From Clostridioides difficile ATCC 9689 = DSM 1296 (GTDB lineage: Bacteria; Bacillota; Clostridia; Peptostreptococcales; Peptostreptococcaceae), in the NCBI RefSeq assembly GCF_001077535.1, contig NZ_CP011968.1:2046001-2110000 (forward strand): a stretch of DNA of 64,000 nucleotides, in the 5' to 3' direction. Positions within the stretch are counted from its first letter, which is position 1; each line of letters starts with the position of its first letter. Both the position numbers and the translations under genes were made by a program. Below are positions 52,969 to 62,080 of this stretch, piece after piece. The notes below the pieces were generated by a model. The model was not told the origin of the DNA and did no database searches. It was given only the letters and a program-made list of their open reading frames with translations.

Positions 52969-53823
52969 CTATTTCTTGTGCATAGCAAGAATTTGATATA
53001 ATACTTCCTTCATTTTTCTTCTATCTACTATCATGTCAATAAAACCTTTTTCAAGTAAAAACTCAGAAGTTTGAAATCCTTCAGGAAGTTTTTGATTTAT
53101 TGTTTGCTCTATTACTCTTGGACCTGCAAAACCTATCAACGTATTTGGCTCAGAAATTATAATATCACCAAGCATAGCAAAACTAGCAGTTACTCCTCCA
53201 GTAGTAGGGTCAGTTAGAACTGATATATATGGCAATGATTTTTCTTCAAGCTTAGAAAGTGCTTGAGAAGTCTTTGCCATCTGCATAAGAGATACCATAC
53301 CTTCTTGCATTCTAGCTCCTCCTGAAGCAGAACAAATAATTATAGGTAAATTATTTTCAGCAGCATACTCTATTGAATAAGTTATTTTTTCCCCAACAAT
53401 AGAACCCATACTTCCCATCATAAAATCAGGATTCATTACACAAATAACTGTTTTAATTCCATTTATTCTTCCATAACCTGTGACAACAGCTTCTGACTCT
53501 TTTGTTTTTTCCTTATAAGAGTCTACTTTTTCTTTGTATTTAGGAAAATTTAGTGGATTTTGAAATTCTACATCAGAATTAAACTCCATAAAAGTTCCTT
53601 TATCAATCAATAAATTTATTCTTTTTCTTGCTCTTAAGCCATAATGTCTTGAACATTTTGGACATACAAATGAATTTTCTTCTATGTCCTTTCTAAATAC
53701 ATGACTATCACAACCTTTGCAATAGGTCCAAAATTTATCATCTACACTATTCTTTTTAAAGTTGTCATCTAAAGAAATCGTAACATACTTAGATTCTTTT
53801 GATGATAAAAATTTTTTTATCAT
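52969..53823 (-). CDS. accD: Acetyl-CoA carboxylase carboxyltransferase subunit beta
   Basis: 284 residues. N-terminal four-cysteine zinc finger (CKGC...CPKC, residues ~34-56), then the carboxyltransferase domain (SASGGARMQEGMVSLMQMAKTSQAL, TDPTTGGVTASFAMLGDIIISEPNTLIGFAGPRVIEQT). Partner of AccA. Twenty bases between accD and accA. Confidence 0.97.
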   Translation of the reverse strand: MIKKFLSSKESKYVTISLDDNFKKNSVDDKFWTYCKGCDSHVFRKDIEENSFVCPKCSRHYGLRARKRINLLIDKGTFMEFNSDVEFQNPLNFPKYKEKVDSYKEKTKESEAVVTGYGRINGIKTVICVMNPDFMMGSMGSIVGEKITYSIEYAAENNLPIIICSASGGARMQEGMVSLMQMAKTSQALSKLEEKSLPYISVLTDPTTGGVTASFAMLGDIIISEPNTLIGFAGPRVIEQTINQKLPEGFQTSEFLLEKGFIDMIVDRRKMKEVLYQILAMHKK

Positions 53824-53837
53824 AATCTATTTACTCC

Positions 53838-55199
53838 TTATAATGTAGCAAATTCTTTCTTCATAAAGACATCTTCTATAAATTTGGTATGATGAGTATC
53901 TTCTCTAAACTCCTCACTTGTTACAAGTGCCTTTTGAAATTCTACATTTGTATTAATACCTTCTACAATAATTTCGTCTAGAGCTCTATATATTCTACTT
54001 ATACATTCTTCTCTAGTTTCAGCCCAACATATTAACTTACCTATCATAGAATCATATAAAGGTGGTATAGTATATCCTGCATATACAAAAGTATCAAATC
54101 TAACACCAAAACCTCCAGGTAAATTTAATGATTCTATCTTACCTGGTGATGGAGCAAAATTCTTTGATGAATCTTCTGCATTTATTCTACATTCAATAGC
54201 ATGACCTCTAAAAGTAATATCTTCTTGTTTAAAAGGAATTTTATCCCCATTAGCTATAGATATTTGAAGTTTTATAAGGTCAAGATTTGTTACCATCTCT
54301 GTAACTGGATGTTCAACTTGTATTCTTGTATTCATCTCTATAAAATAAAAGTTTTTATCTTTGTCAACTATAAACTCAATAGTACCTGCACCGATATAAC
54401 CTACTCCTTTTACTATATCTACTGCAATTTTATGAAGTTTTTGTCTTTCTTCATCTGAAAGGTATGGACTTAAAGATTCTTCTATTACTTTTTGATTTCG
54501 CCTTTGCATAGAACAATCTCTATCACCTAAATGTATTGCATTTGAATGTTTATCTCCAAATACTTGTACTTCTATATGTCTAGGATTTTCTATAAACTTT
54601 TCCATATATAAATCACTATTAGAAAATGCTGCTAGAGCTTCTGAACTTGCCATATCAAAATTTGAAAAAAGTTCTTCTTCTTTTCTAACGATTCTCATAC
54701 CTTTTCCACCGCCTCCACTTGAGGCTTTTATCATAACAGGATATCCAATTTCTCTTGCAACTTCTAAAGCTTCTTCCTTAGTTTTCAAAACAGATTCTGA
54801 ACCAGGAACAACAGGGATATTCAATTCCATCATAGTTTCTCTTGCTCTAGATTTATCTCCCATCAAAATCATTTGTTCTCTTGTTGGACCTATAAAAATA
54901 ATATTATTATCTTCACATTGCTTTGCAAATTCAGGATTCTCTGATAAAAATCCAAAGCCTGGATGAATAGCATCACACTTTAATTTAAGAGCAAGATAGA
55001 TTATATTTTCTATATTATTATAACTCTTACTTATATTATTTGGTCCTATACAAATAGATTCATCAGCTATATATCTATGAAAACAATCTTTATCTATTTC
55101 AGAATAGATAGCAACAGTTTTTATACCTAGTTCTTTACATGTTCTGATGATTCTAACTGCTATATCGCCTCTATTTGCAACTAGTATTTTTTTTATCAA
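53838..55199 (-). CDS. accC: Biotin carboxylase
   Basis: 453 residues. ATP-grasp enzyme: KKILVANRGDIAVRIIRTCKELGI, GPTREQMILMGDKSRAR, ASSGGGGKGMRIV and EMNTRIQVEHPVTEMVTNLDL. Carboxylates the biotin of AccB with bicarbonate and ATP. The last helix has diverged but length is normal. Confidence 0.97.
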   Translation of the reverse strand: MIKKILVANRGDIAVRIIRTCKELGIKTVAIYSEIDKDCFHRYIADESICIGPNNISKSYNNIENIIYLALKLKCDAIHPGFGFLSENPEFAKQCEDNNIIFIGPTREQMILMGDKSRARETMMELNIPVVPGSESVLKTKEEALEVAREIGYPVMIKASSGGGGKGMRIVRKEEELFSNFDMASSEALAAFSNSDLYMEKFIENPRHIEVQVFGDKHSNAIHLGDRDCSMQRRNQKVIEESLSPYLSDEERQKLHKIAVDIVKGVGYIGAGTIEFIVDKDKNFYFIEMNTRIQVEHPVTEMVTNLDLIKLQISIANGDKIPFKQEDITFRGHAIECRINAEDSSKNFAPSPGKIESLNLPGGFGVRFDTFVYAGYTIPPLYDSMIGKLICWAETREECISRIYRALDEIIVEGINTNVEFQKALVTSEEFREDTHHTKFIEDVFMKKEFATL

Positions 55200-55214
55200 C
55201 TTAAATACCTCCTA

Positions 55215-55667
55215 CTACAATGGTTTTATCTTAAATAAAGGTTGATTATATTCTACTAGTTCTTCATTACTAACTAATACTTCAATTATTTCACCTTTAA
55301 TTTCACTTGTTATCTCATTCATAAGCTTCATTGCTTCTAATATACATAAAGTGTCGCCTTCTTCAACTACATCGCCAACTTTAACAAAGCTATCTGCATC
55401 TGGACTTGGAGAATCATAGAATGTTCCCATCAAAGGAGCTACTACTACTGATAGATTCTCATTAGATGTGACAGGTGTATCGTTTACAACTGGCTTTTCT
55501 AAAGAAAGATCCACTACTGATTCTTGTTGTACACTTAAAACAGGTGAACTTGTAGATTGAGCTTTTTTAGATACTTCTAATCTTAAATCGCTACTTTCAA
55601 GTTTTACATATTCTAAGTTAGTTGAGTCTATGGCCTTTAATAATTCCTTAATTTCATTGATGTTCAT
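55215..55667 (-). CDS. accB: Biotin carboxyl carrier protein
   Basis: 150 residues. N-terminal dimerisation helix, Ser/Thr-Pro-rich linker, and a C-terminal biotinyl domain with MGTFYDSPSPDADSFVKVGD and biotinylation site EAMKLMNEI. First gene of accBCDA; RBS aagggggt. A palindrome like a FapR operator overlaps the promoter. Confidence 0.97.
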   Translation of the reverse strand: MNINEIKELLKAIDSTNLEYVKLESSDLRLEVSKKAQSTSSPVLSVQQESVVDLSLEKPVVNDTPVTSNENLSVVVAPLMGTFYDSPSPDADSFVKVGDVVEEGDTLCILEAMKLMNEITSEIKGEIIEVLVSNEELVEYNQPLFKIKPL

Positions 55668-55683
55668 TTTGTTACCCCCTTGT

Positions 55684-55702
55684 ATTATTACCTGGTGCTA
55701 AT
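55684..55702 (-). promoter_or_regulatory. FapR-like palindromic operator in the acc promoter
   Basis: Minus strand ATTAGCACCAGGTAATAAT: arms ATTA-N2-ACC and GGT-N2-TAAT around a central base, close to the TTAGTACC-type FapR site. A TATAAT -10 box (minus) directly precedes it, so binding would block transcription or its initiation. Confidence 0.6.
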
Positions 55703-55936
55703 ATTATATCACAAAAAACAAATTTATAAAAGAAAAAGTGCTGACTAGAGAATCAACACATCAATATATCTTTTAATTTTAAATTAACAACCAGTAACTT
55801 ATATTTGTTTTAATTTTCCATTATTAATATAAATTATAAGTATAAAATGAATAAAATTCAATATTTTTTGCAAAATACAAGAGAATACAAATTAATACCT
55901 CGGGAATTTTTAAGACAAATACCAATATTATGCAAT

Positions 55937-56383
55937 TTAGACTTCGCTTTCTTTCAAATTAGTATCATTTTCTTTATTTTTACATAGGATGTACTTTAAT
56001 TTAGCTATCAAAACATTGCTATATAGGTTAAAAGTTATTAGAATTGCAGGAATTATAAAGTAAACTCTAGCACCTATAAAACCAAAAACTACTGTAATAA
56101 GTATTAATCTTTTATTTAAAGTAAAAAAAGGTATATTAAAAATACTTTTGTCGGATGTTTCTGGAGTATAAGAATATATAACTCCAAAAATCAAAGTAAG
56201 CATACAAAGTGGAAGTAGTGTATAACTTGAAATTATTCCCAGAAATCCTATACTTTCAAAATATTTGCTAGCACTATTTGTATAAACAAACATGTATCCA
56301 TTTAAATATGCGCATATACATGATATAATGCCAAAAGTTCCCCCTAAGGATTGAGTGTACCAATTAAAAAATTTAGATTCCAT
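55937..56383 (-). CDS. Hypothetical four-helix membrane protein
   Basis: 148 residues with four membrane helices (TFGIISCICAYLNGYMFV; FLGIISSYTLLPLCMLTLIFGVIYSY; LILITVVFGFIGARVYFIIPAILITF) and a charged tail. Resembles phage holin/DUF4870-size proteins but I cannot place it. ATG 56383 is 9 bases after AGGAGG; the earlier GTG overlaps the RBS. Confidence 0.65.
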   Translation of the reverse strand: MESKFFNWYTQSLGGTFGIISCICAYLNGYMFVYTNSASKYFESIGFLGIISSYTLLPLCMLTLIFGVIYSYTPETSDKSIFNIPFFTLNKRLILITVVFGFIGARVYFIIPAILITFNLYSNVLIAKLKYILCKNKENDTNLKESEV

Positions 56384-56657
56384 ATACCTCACCTCCTAAA
56401 ACTGTATATATAATGATATGCATTTAAATAGTAAAATATATCTTTATATGTTTCTGAATAAAATTTTGTTAATTTCATTAATTTATGTTTAAGAAATTTG
56501 AAGTATAGTGTAGTATATATTAATGTAGATGAAGTTTTATAGTACTTATTTCATAGTGCTTAATCAAGTTATCTTATTATGGATTCAAAAGTTGTTTGTA
56601 GGGTTTTATATTTTGTTGAGCTGAAAAATTTATTATAAATGAAGGGATGTTTTCGCT
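56384..56657. other. Divergent intergenic region
   Basis: No gene seen; divergent promoters for the two flanking membrane-protein genes are expected here. Confidence 0.35.
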
Positions 56658-56936
56658 TTGGTAGATACATTAGAATTTGGTCTTAAAATTTTATTTTTTA
56701 TATTATCAATAATTTGGATGGGTAAAATAATGATTTTAAGAACTGATAAGCAAATAGTAATCAATCCTTTGCTTATTGGTATATCTGCAGTCCTTGTGAT
56801 GTTGCATACCTCACAGAGTAACATTGAATTTTTTGGATTAGATGTCCAATATATAAGAATAGTTTTGTATATAATATATTCACTGATAATTTTAATAGGA
56901 ATATGGGCTACTAACAGAAGAAATGGAATTTTTTAG
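56658..56936 (+). CDS. Small hypothetical membrane protein
   Basis: 92 residues, three membrane helices (GLKILFFILSIIWMGKIMIL; NPLLIGISAVLVMLHT; IRIVLYIIYSLIILIGIW). TTG start with AAGGG 11 bases upstream, and a terminator shortly after the stop. Function unknown. Confidence 0.6.
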   Translation: MVDTLEFGLKILFFILSIIWMGKIMILRTDKQIVINPLLIGISAVLVMLHTSQSNIEFFGLDVQYIRIVLYIIYSLIILIGIWATNRRNGIF

Positions 56937-56958
56937 ATAATCTATTTCTATAAAATTT

Positions 56959-57017
56959 AAAGGTTGCTAGTAACAAATCACTAATATTAGCGTTCTGTTA
57001 CTAACAACCTTTATTTT
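56959..57017. terminator. Terminator between convergent genes
   Basis: AAAGGTTGCTAGTAACA (56959-56975) / TGTTACTAACAACCTTT (56996-57012), nearly perfect, tail ATTTTG on the plus strand. Confidence 0.85.
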
Positions 57018-57064
57018 GATTATACACTTAAATTGAAAATAGAATGATTGAATAAGTTGACAGA

Positions 57065-57796
57065 TTATTTTACATTGACAGTAATTAGAACTTCTTGAGA
57101 TGTATTTAAATCATTTTTGTCGCTTAGTATAACTTTTACCACTGCTTGACCTGTTTTATTACCTTTAATTATCATATCTTCACATGAAAGTACGCTCTTA
57201 TCACTTACAGATACAATAAAATTTAAATCTTTTGGAAGGTTATCAGTAACTTCCCAGTATTTATAATAACTATCAATTTTCTTCGTAATTATTTTTCTCA
57301 AATCAATACTTTCACCTTTTGCTATATCAACATTATGATATTTAGAGTCCAGTTTATACTGATTATCTTTTGTATCAATAAAATTTAAATCGCAATTTAC
57401 ATCCACACCATTATGAGAAAGAGAATTTACTACATCGTCATCAATCAAATAATTATTGGCAAGATTTATTGAATCCATATCTTTTAGACTTAAAGCTTCC
57501 TTAGGAACCTCTTTTATATTATTATTCCAAAAAATAAAATTGTCTACATTTTCAAGATATGATATTCCTTTTAAATTTGAAATGCTCTCACCAGTTGCAT
57601 AAAATTCTCCATCTAAAGCCTTTATATTGCTTATAGTCATCTCATCTGGGTTTATATATCTTTTTACAACTGCTCTTAAATTTGCATCAGGAAAAATATC
57701 TTTAAGTTGATTTTCGCTCAAAACCTTATCATTTGAATTTATTGGACTTAAAGCTGCTGCAGAAATAATAAATGGTATTAAATTAGCTAAATTCAT
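57065..57796 (-). CDS. Secreted or surface leucine-rich-repeat-like protein
   Basis: 243 residues from ATG 57796 (GGGAGGG 5 bases upstream). N-terminal hydrophobic stretch (NLANLIPFIISAAALSP) is a possible signal. Then short LRR-like units (ISNIKALDGEF, ISNLKGISYLENVDNFIFWNNNIKEVP, MDSINLANNYL) followed by a beta-rich C-terminal domain with an Ig-like ending (KTGQAVVKVIL...SQEVLITVNVK). Possibly adhesion-related; no anchor seen. Confidence 0.7.
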   Translation of the reverse strand: MNLANLIPFIISAAALSPINSNDKVLSENQLKDIFPDANLRAVVKRYINPDEMTISNIKALDGEFYATGESISNLKGISYLENVDNFIFWNNNIKEVPKEALSLKDMDSINLANNYLIDDDVVNSLSHNGVDVNCDLNFIDTKDNQYKLDSKYHNVDIAKGESIDLRKIITKKIDSYYKYWEVTDNLPKDLNFIVSVSDKSVLSCEDMIIKGNKTGQAVVKVILSDKNDLNTSQEVLITVNVK

Positions 57797-57939
57797 AGTA
57801 CCCTCCCACATAAATTTTTTATTATAATAATTTAATTTCTATGAGAGGGTTCTGTTTCCTTGTTATATATACCTACTTTCGTACACTTTATTAATATAAA
57901 TTAAAATAAATTTCTACTATTAAACTTATAAACATATTA

Positions 57940-58584
57940 CTAGTTACGTTTTTTAGCTTCACATCTAAATATTCGCATACCTTGTGACATAAATTTGTCT
58001 TCATACTCTGTTGTAACATTATTTTCATACTCACTATTTCCTAAATCAAGAGAAATATTCTTTAATAGCCAATTATTTGCAGCAATTTCATTTAAACTAA
58101 ACTCGAATAATTTTTCATTATCTGTTTTAAAGTGAATTTCGCCATCATCTTCCAAAACCCTATTGTACATTTCTAAAAATCCAGAATGAGTGAGTCTTCT
58201 TTTACTCCATCTATTTTTAGGCCATGGGTCACAGAAATTTATATAAATTCTCGATAATTCTTTAGCTTCAAAGTAATCCAAAATATTGCTTACATCTCCC
58301 CATAAAAATAGTATATTATTCAAATTAGAAGCATCTGCTTTTTCAACAGCCTTTAAAAGAACTTCTTCCTTAAGTTCCATGGCAATATAATTTATGTCAG
58401 GGTTCTGCTTAGCTAAAGTTGTTATAAACTTACCTTTTCCAGTCCCAAATTCAACATGTATTGGATTATCATTTCTAAACTTTAAATTCCACTTGCCTTT
58501 TAATTTGTCTATATCGTCTCTTAAAACATATTTTGTATAACTTAAAAGCTTTTCATCTGCACCTTTTTTTCGTCTTCTTCTCAC
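57940..58584 (-). CDS. trmB: tRNA (guanine-N7-)-methyltransferase
   Basis: 214 residues. Methylates G46 of tRNAs. Motifs: VEFGTGKGKFITTLAKQNPDINYIAMELKEEV, NFCDPWPKNRWSKRRLTHSGFLEMY, and FKTDNEKLFEFSL. Start GTG 58584 with AAGGAG 8 bases upstream; the longer in-frame start has no RBS. Confidence 0.96.
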   Translation of the reverse strand: MRRRRKKGADEKLLSYTKYVLRDDIDKLKGKWNLKFRNDNPIHVEFGTGKGKFITTLAKQNPDINYIAMELKEEVLLKAVEKADASNLNNILFLWGDVSNILDYFEAKELSRIYINFCDPWPKNRWSKRRLTHSGFLEMYNRVLEDDGEIHFKTDNEKLFEFSLNEIAANNWLLKNISLDLGNSEYENNVTTEYEDKFMSQGMRIFRCEAKKRN

Positions 58585-58656
58585 AATAATTCTCCTTACA
58601 TATAAAAAATTAGTAAAATACATTTTTATTATACATTATCTCACCAAAAAATAAAA

Positions 58657-58700
58657 AGAACTCTCTTAAAATAGAAATTTATTTCTATAAAGAGAGTTCT
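58657..58700 (-). terminator. Terminator after HesB-like gene
   Basis: AGAACTCTCTT (58657-58667) / AAGAGAGTTCT (58690-58700) with a further inner stem; T-rich tail on the minus strand. Confidence 0.88.
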
Positions 58701-58721
58701 AAACTTACTAAAAACTTAATC

Positions 58722-59042
58722 TTAGTGGCACCCTGAACAACCAGAGCATCCTCCTCCACCTTGATCTTTCATATTTTCAGGAATAACTCTAAATCCAAAT
58801 CCTGTATCTTCTATTATTATATCTCCATACTGACTATATTCATCAGAGCTCATTACAAATTGTAATTCTCCAACTTCATAAGTTAAGTCATCTTCTTTTT
58901 TCTCATCTAAAGCTAATCCAAAAGAAGGACCTCCACAACCAACACCTGCAAAGTATACTCTTATATTATTAGGTTTATCTTGATTGTCTTTTAAGATACT
59001 TTTTAAAGTATCAATAGCTGTTTCTGGTAAAGTAATTTTCAT
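58722..59042 (-). CDS. HesB/IscA-like protein
   Basis: 106 residues. HesB-like core (KITLPETAIDTLKSIL...IRVYFAGVGCGGPSFGLALDEKKEDDLTYEVGELQFVMS) and a C-terminal CSGCSGCH cysteine cluster. Likely iron-sulfur cluster or metal binding. In some anaerobes the GVGC position is selenocysteine; here it is Cys. ATG 59042 follows AAAGGG. Own terminator. Confidence 0.88.
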   Translation of the reverse strand: MKITLPETAIDTLKSILKDNQDKPNNIRVYFAGVGCGGPSFGLALDEKKEDDLTYEVGELQFVMSSDEYSQYGDIIIEDTGFGFRVIPENMKDQGGGGCSGCSGCH

Positions 59043-59099
59043 CAAATCATTCCCTTTCAAATATTTTATTAAAACAATATCTATTATATACCCATACAA

Positions 59100-59436
59100 G
59101 GTACATAATCAATTAGTTTTTGCATATTTTACTAAAACTTCTACCTAATATTACCTAAGGCTTTAAAATATTTTATATAATATTTTATTACCTTAAATAA
59201 ATACCCTATCATAAACTTAGTAAACAAATAAAATTATTATTCTAAAAAATATAATAATTTTATTTGTTGTTTTAATATTATAACACATTTGATAATGTCC
59301 AATTCATATATGCAAAATTTATATACTTTAAAATATCTAAGAAATTATTCAATAAAAAAATACTATTTTTTAAAAATTATCATTATTGATAAAGCTCTAC
59401 TATTTATATTTTTTAGTGTATTCATGTATAATAAGT
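59100..59436. other. Intergenic region containing repeat copy 1
   Basis: No gene. Contains the first copy of a diverged ~120-base repeat (59218-59339), listed separately. Confidence 0.4.
59218..59339. repeat. Diverged intergenic repeat, copy 1
   Basis: Shares TAAACAAATAAAATTA, GTT-TTTTAATATTATA-CACATTT and flanking words with 61220-61340, same orientation. This copy has a palindrome (AACAAATAAAATTATTAT / ATAATAATTTTATTTGTT) that is degraded in copy 2. Confidence 0.6.
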
Positions 59437-59470
59437 AAAAGCACAACGGTATATACTGTTGTGCTTTTTT
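59437..59470. terminator. Terminator between repeat and VOC fragment
   Basis: AAAAGCACAAC (59437-59447) / GTTGTGCTTTT (59458-59468) with T6 on plus and T4 on minus; it can end the minus-strand VOC/AraC transcript. Confidence 0.85.
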
Positions 59471-59494
59471 GTAATTAATAAACAATATTTTGGT

Positions 59495-59743
59495 CTATAA
59501 CAATGAAAAATGGCTACTTTCCATAATTGATTTCATCTGACATAAGCAAAAAGGGTGTCCAGCTGGGTCAATCATAACTCTCCAGTCATCAGTAAATTGC
59601 TCCTCTGCGATTGTAGCTCCACAATGAATTGCATATTGAACTGCTTCTTCTAAATCATTAACAGCGAAATCCATATGAGCCATTTGTTGTTGAGATTCAG
59701 GTTTTTCTGGTTCTATTATGCCCCAAGCCTTTGTTTTTTGCAA
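59495..59743 (-). pseudogene. C-terminal half of a VOC/glyoxalase-like protein
   Basis: Residues QQQMAHMDFAVNDLEEAVQYAIHCGATIAEEQFTDDWRVMIDPAGHPFCLCQ match the second beta-alpha-beta module of VOC proteins. The first module is missing and the frame has no RBS. Probably a decayed gene. Confidence 0.75.
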
Positions 59744-59773
59744 TATAAAGAAAAAATTATATATTTTAATATT

Positions 59774-60235
59774 TTATAATTGTTGAAATTGTGTAATAAA
59801 TTCAACTGGATACATAGTGCGTTTTGAAATTTCTTCTAAAGCTAAACCTTGTTTTAAAAGTCTCTTTATGACGCTTTCCATACTTTCTGAAATTTCTATA
59901 ATATTTTTATCAAAATCATAAAACCTAAAAGTTCTTTGACCCCATGGGTATTCTTTTATATAATGCAAAAATTCAATATTTCCTATTCTATTTATCTTAC
60001 TTTCCCATTGTTTGATGTCATTAACCTCAAAATACAACTGAAAGTTATTTGATTGTTGATATATTGGTAAATCATATCCAATTATAGCTTTATAATTACT
60101 TTGTAATCCAAATCCATTTTCAAATGATACATGTTCTCCTAAATCTAATGTGATTTTTTGCTCCATAACATCTTCATAAAACTTTTTTGATTTATTTATG
60201 TCTTTTACAATTAGCAATACTCCTCCAAATTTCAT
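59774..60235 (-). CDS. VOC-family protein
   Basis: 153 residues. Full VOC fold: KFGGVLLIVKDINKSKKFYEDVMEQKITLDLGEHVSFENGF and FQLYFEVNDIKQWESKINRIGNIEFLHYIKEYPWGQRTFRFYDFDKNIIEISESM, plus a short helical tail. Typical of bleomycin-resistance/glyoxalase relatives; substrate unknown. Next to an AraC regulator on the same strand. Confidence 0.88.
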   Translation of the reverse strand: MKFGGVLLIVKDINKSKKFYEDVMEQKITLDLGEHVSFENGFGLQSNYKAIIGYDLPIYQQSNNFQLYFEVNDIKQWESKINRIGNIEFLHYIKEYPWGQRTFRFYDFDKNIIEISESMESVIKRLLKQGLALEEISKRTMYPVEFITQFQQL

Positions 60236-60272
60236 CTTATCACTATCCTTTCTTTGTTATAAGTATTATAAC

Positions 60273-61106
60273 TTAAAATTTTGCAATTTCACTGTAAAAA
60301 TCAGACATATTAGCTCGGTATTTTTGAGGAGTTATTCCACAGACAATTTTAAAATCTTTAATAAAATGTGGTATATCATAGAATCCTAATTCATTACATA
60401 TAGACATCAATGAAGTTTTATTATTGTTTAGAAGTTTTATAGATTTATTAATACGTACCAAACGAGAAAATGACTTCATACTCAACCCTAGGTACTGATT
60501 AAAGAGTCTGTTTAAATGCCTAGAACTATAAAATACTTTTTTAGAAATTTCTTGTGAAGATATATTTCCAGAGTTTTGAATAATCAACTGAATTGCCAAA
60601 ATAAACTCATATGAGTATTCAATTTTAATATTAGAAATCAATAATTCTTCCAACTTTAAAATCAATTTATCTATAGATAAAGATTCATTAAATATTTTTT
60701 TAATTTCTAAATCTAATGAAGTATTAATTATAGAAAATGGAACAACTTTATCAATAAGTTCACTTTGCTGTATACCTATAAGCGGGAAAAAACCAGCAGG
60801 TTGAAATTCTATAATTAGTATAACATCACATCTATTAGCAATATTTCCTACTGTTTTTGGTTTAGTAGTTGGACCAAATAATAGACTATGTAACCCTGTG
60901 GCATCATAAAAAAACACCAAAGTTACACTTCCATGAGGAATAATCGTGTAATTATCAGAAATTATTGTTTGATTTGGAAACGATATAGTAAAATTCGATA
61001 TCCAATTTCTTAATTGTATACAAGGCAAGAGATAAACAAAATTGTCTTCACAAACTATAAGTGACCTATTTTTATTTATAAAATGAATACTTTCTTTTTT
61101 TAACAT
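60273..61106 (-). CDS. AraC-family transcription regulator
   Basis: 277 residues. N-terminal DUF6597-like sensor (LLPCIQLRNWISNFTI...IIPHGSVTLVFFY...GPTTKPKTV) and C-terminal double helix-turn-helix (NISSQEISKKVFYSSRHLNRLFNQYLGLSMKSFSRLVRINKSIKLL, SICNELGFYDIPHFIKDFKIVCGITPQKYR). Upstream of and probably co-transcribed with the VOC gene. Confidence 0.9.
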   Translation of the reverse strand: MLKKESIHFINKNRSLIVCEDNFVYLLPCIQLRNWISNFTISFPNQTIISDNYTIIPHGSVTLVFFYDATGLHSLLFGPTTKPKTVGNIANRCDVILIIEFQPAGFFPLIGIQQSELIDKVVPFSIINTSLDLEIKKIFNESLSIDKLILKLEELLISNIKIEYSYEFILAIQLIIQNSGNISSQEISKKVFYSSRHLNRLFNQYLGLSMKSFSRLVRINKSIKLLNNNKTSLMSICNELGFYDIPHFIKDFKIVCGITPQKYRANMSDFYSEIAKF

Positions 61107-61219
61107 ATATTATATCCTGTCCTATCGTGAATATTTATTAAAGTAAGAAGAATCCATATTATCTCTATATATCATTAACTGCTTTTAATAATAGAGATAG
61201 TATGAATACTCATTAGATA

Positions 61220-61340
61220 TTTAATAAACAAATAAAATTAAAATAATCAATAAAAAATATAGTACTTTTATCTGTTATTTTAATATTATAGCACATTTAT
61301 AGTATTTAACTTATATCCACTTTACATATGTCTAATTTAT
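61220..61340. repeat. Diverged intergenic repeat, copy 2
   Basis: Second copy of the repeat at 59218-59339. The conserved word contains, on the minus strand, a TATAAT box (61285-61290) that could be the AraC promoter. The rest of the 61107-61379 gap holds nothing else I recognise. Confidence 0.55.
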
Positions 61341-61379
61341 ATAGTTAAAAATGCTTATCTCAAATACAATAATTAGTCC

Positions 61380-62078
61380 TTATACAATTAAACCATCTGA
61401 AACTGTAATAGTACGACTACTACTTTTGGCTGCTTCTGGTGAGTGAGTTACCATAATTATAGTTTGTCCATTGTCTCTGTTTATTTTATTCAGTAAATCT
61501 ATTATTTCTATCCCTGTTTTACTATCTAAATTTCCAGTAGGCTCATCAGCAAATAAAATCTCTGGTTTTCCAATTAAAGCTCGAGCTATAGCAACACGTT
61601 GTTGCTGACCACCAGATAACTCTCGTGGTGTATGTTTACGTCTATCAGTTAAACCAACTATATCTAAGATTTCATCTAATTGATTTTTATAATCTTTTAA
61701 ATTTTTACCATCTAATAACAAAGGAAGCATTATATTTTCCTCCACATTTAAATTTGGTATTAAGTTATAAAATTGAAACACGAATCCTATATTTCTACGA
61801 CGTATTATGCTCATTTTCTCATCATTAAAATGTGATATATCAGCTCCATTCATATACACTTTTCCGCTCGTTGGAGTATCTAAACCACCTAAAATATATA
61901 AAAGAGTACTTTTACCAGAACCAGATTGACCCATGATAGAAACAAATTCACCTTTCATTACTTGTAAAGATACCTCTTTTAACACTCGAGTTGTTGTATT
62001 TCCAATTTTATATTCTTTGATAATATTTTTTGCTTCTACAGCTAAACTATTATGTGTAATTTTCATATTAACCTCCAT
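61380..62078 (-). CDS. ABC transporter ATPase, MacB/LolD type
   Basis: 232 residues. Walker A GQSGSGKST, Q-loop FVFQFYNLIPNL, signature LSGGQQQRVAIARAL, Walker B ILFADEPTGNLDSKTG, switch THSPEAA. The MacB-family features (TRVLKEVSLQVMKGEFVSIMG) fit its FtsX-like permease partner directly upstream (2-base gap). Likely exports a peptide or drug or acts in envelope stress. Confidence 0.95.
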   Translation of the reverse strand: MEVNMKITHNSLAVEAKNIIKEYKIGNTTTRVLKEVSLQVMKGEFVSIMGQSGSGKSTLLYILGGLDTPTSGKVYMNGADISHFNDEKMSIIRRRNIGFVFQFYNLIPNLNVEENIMLPLLLDGKNLKDYKNQLDEILDIVGLTDRRKHTPRELSGGQQQRVAIARALIGKPEILFADEPTGNLDSKTGIEIIDLLNKINRDNGQTIIMVTHSPEAAKSSSRTITVSDGLIV

Positions 62079-62080
62079 AA

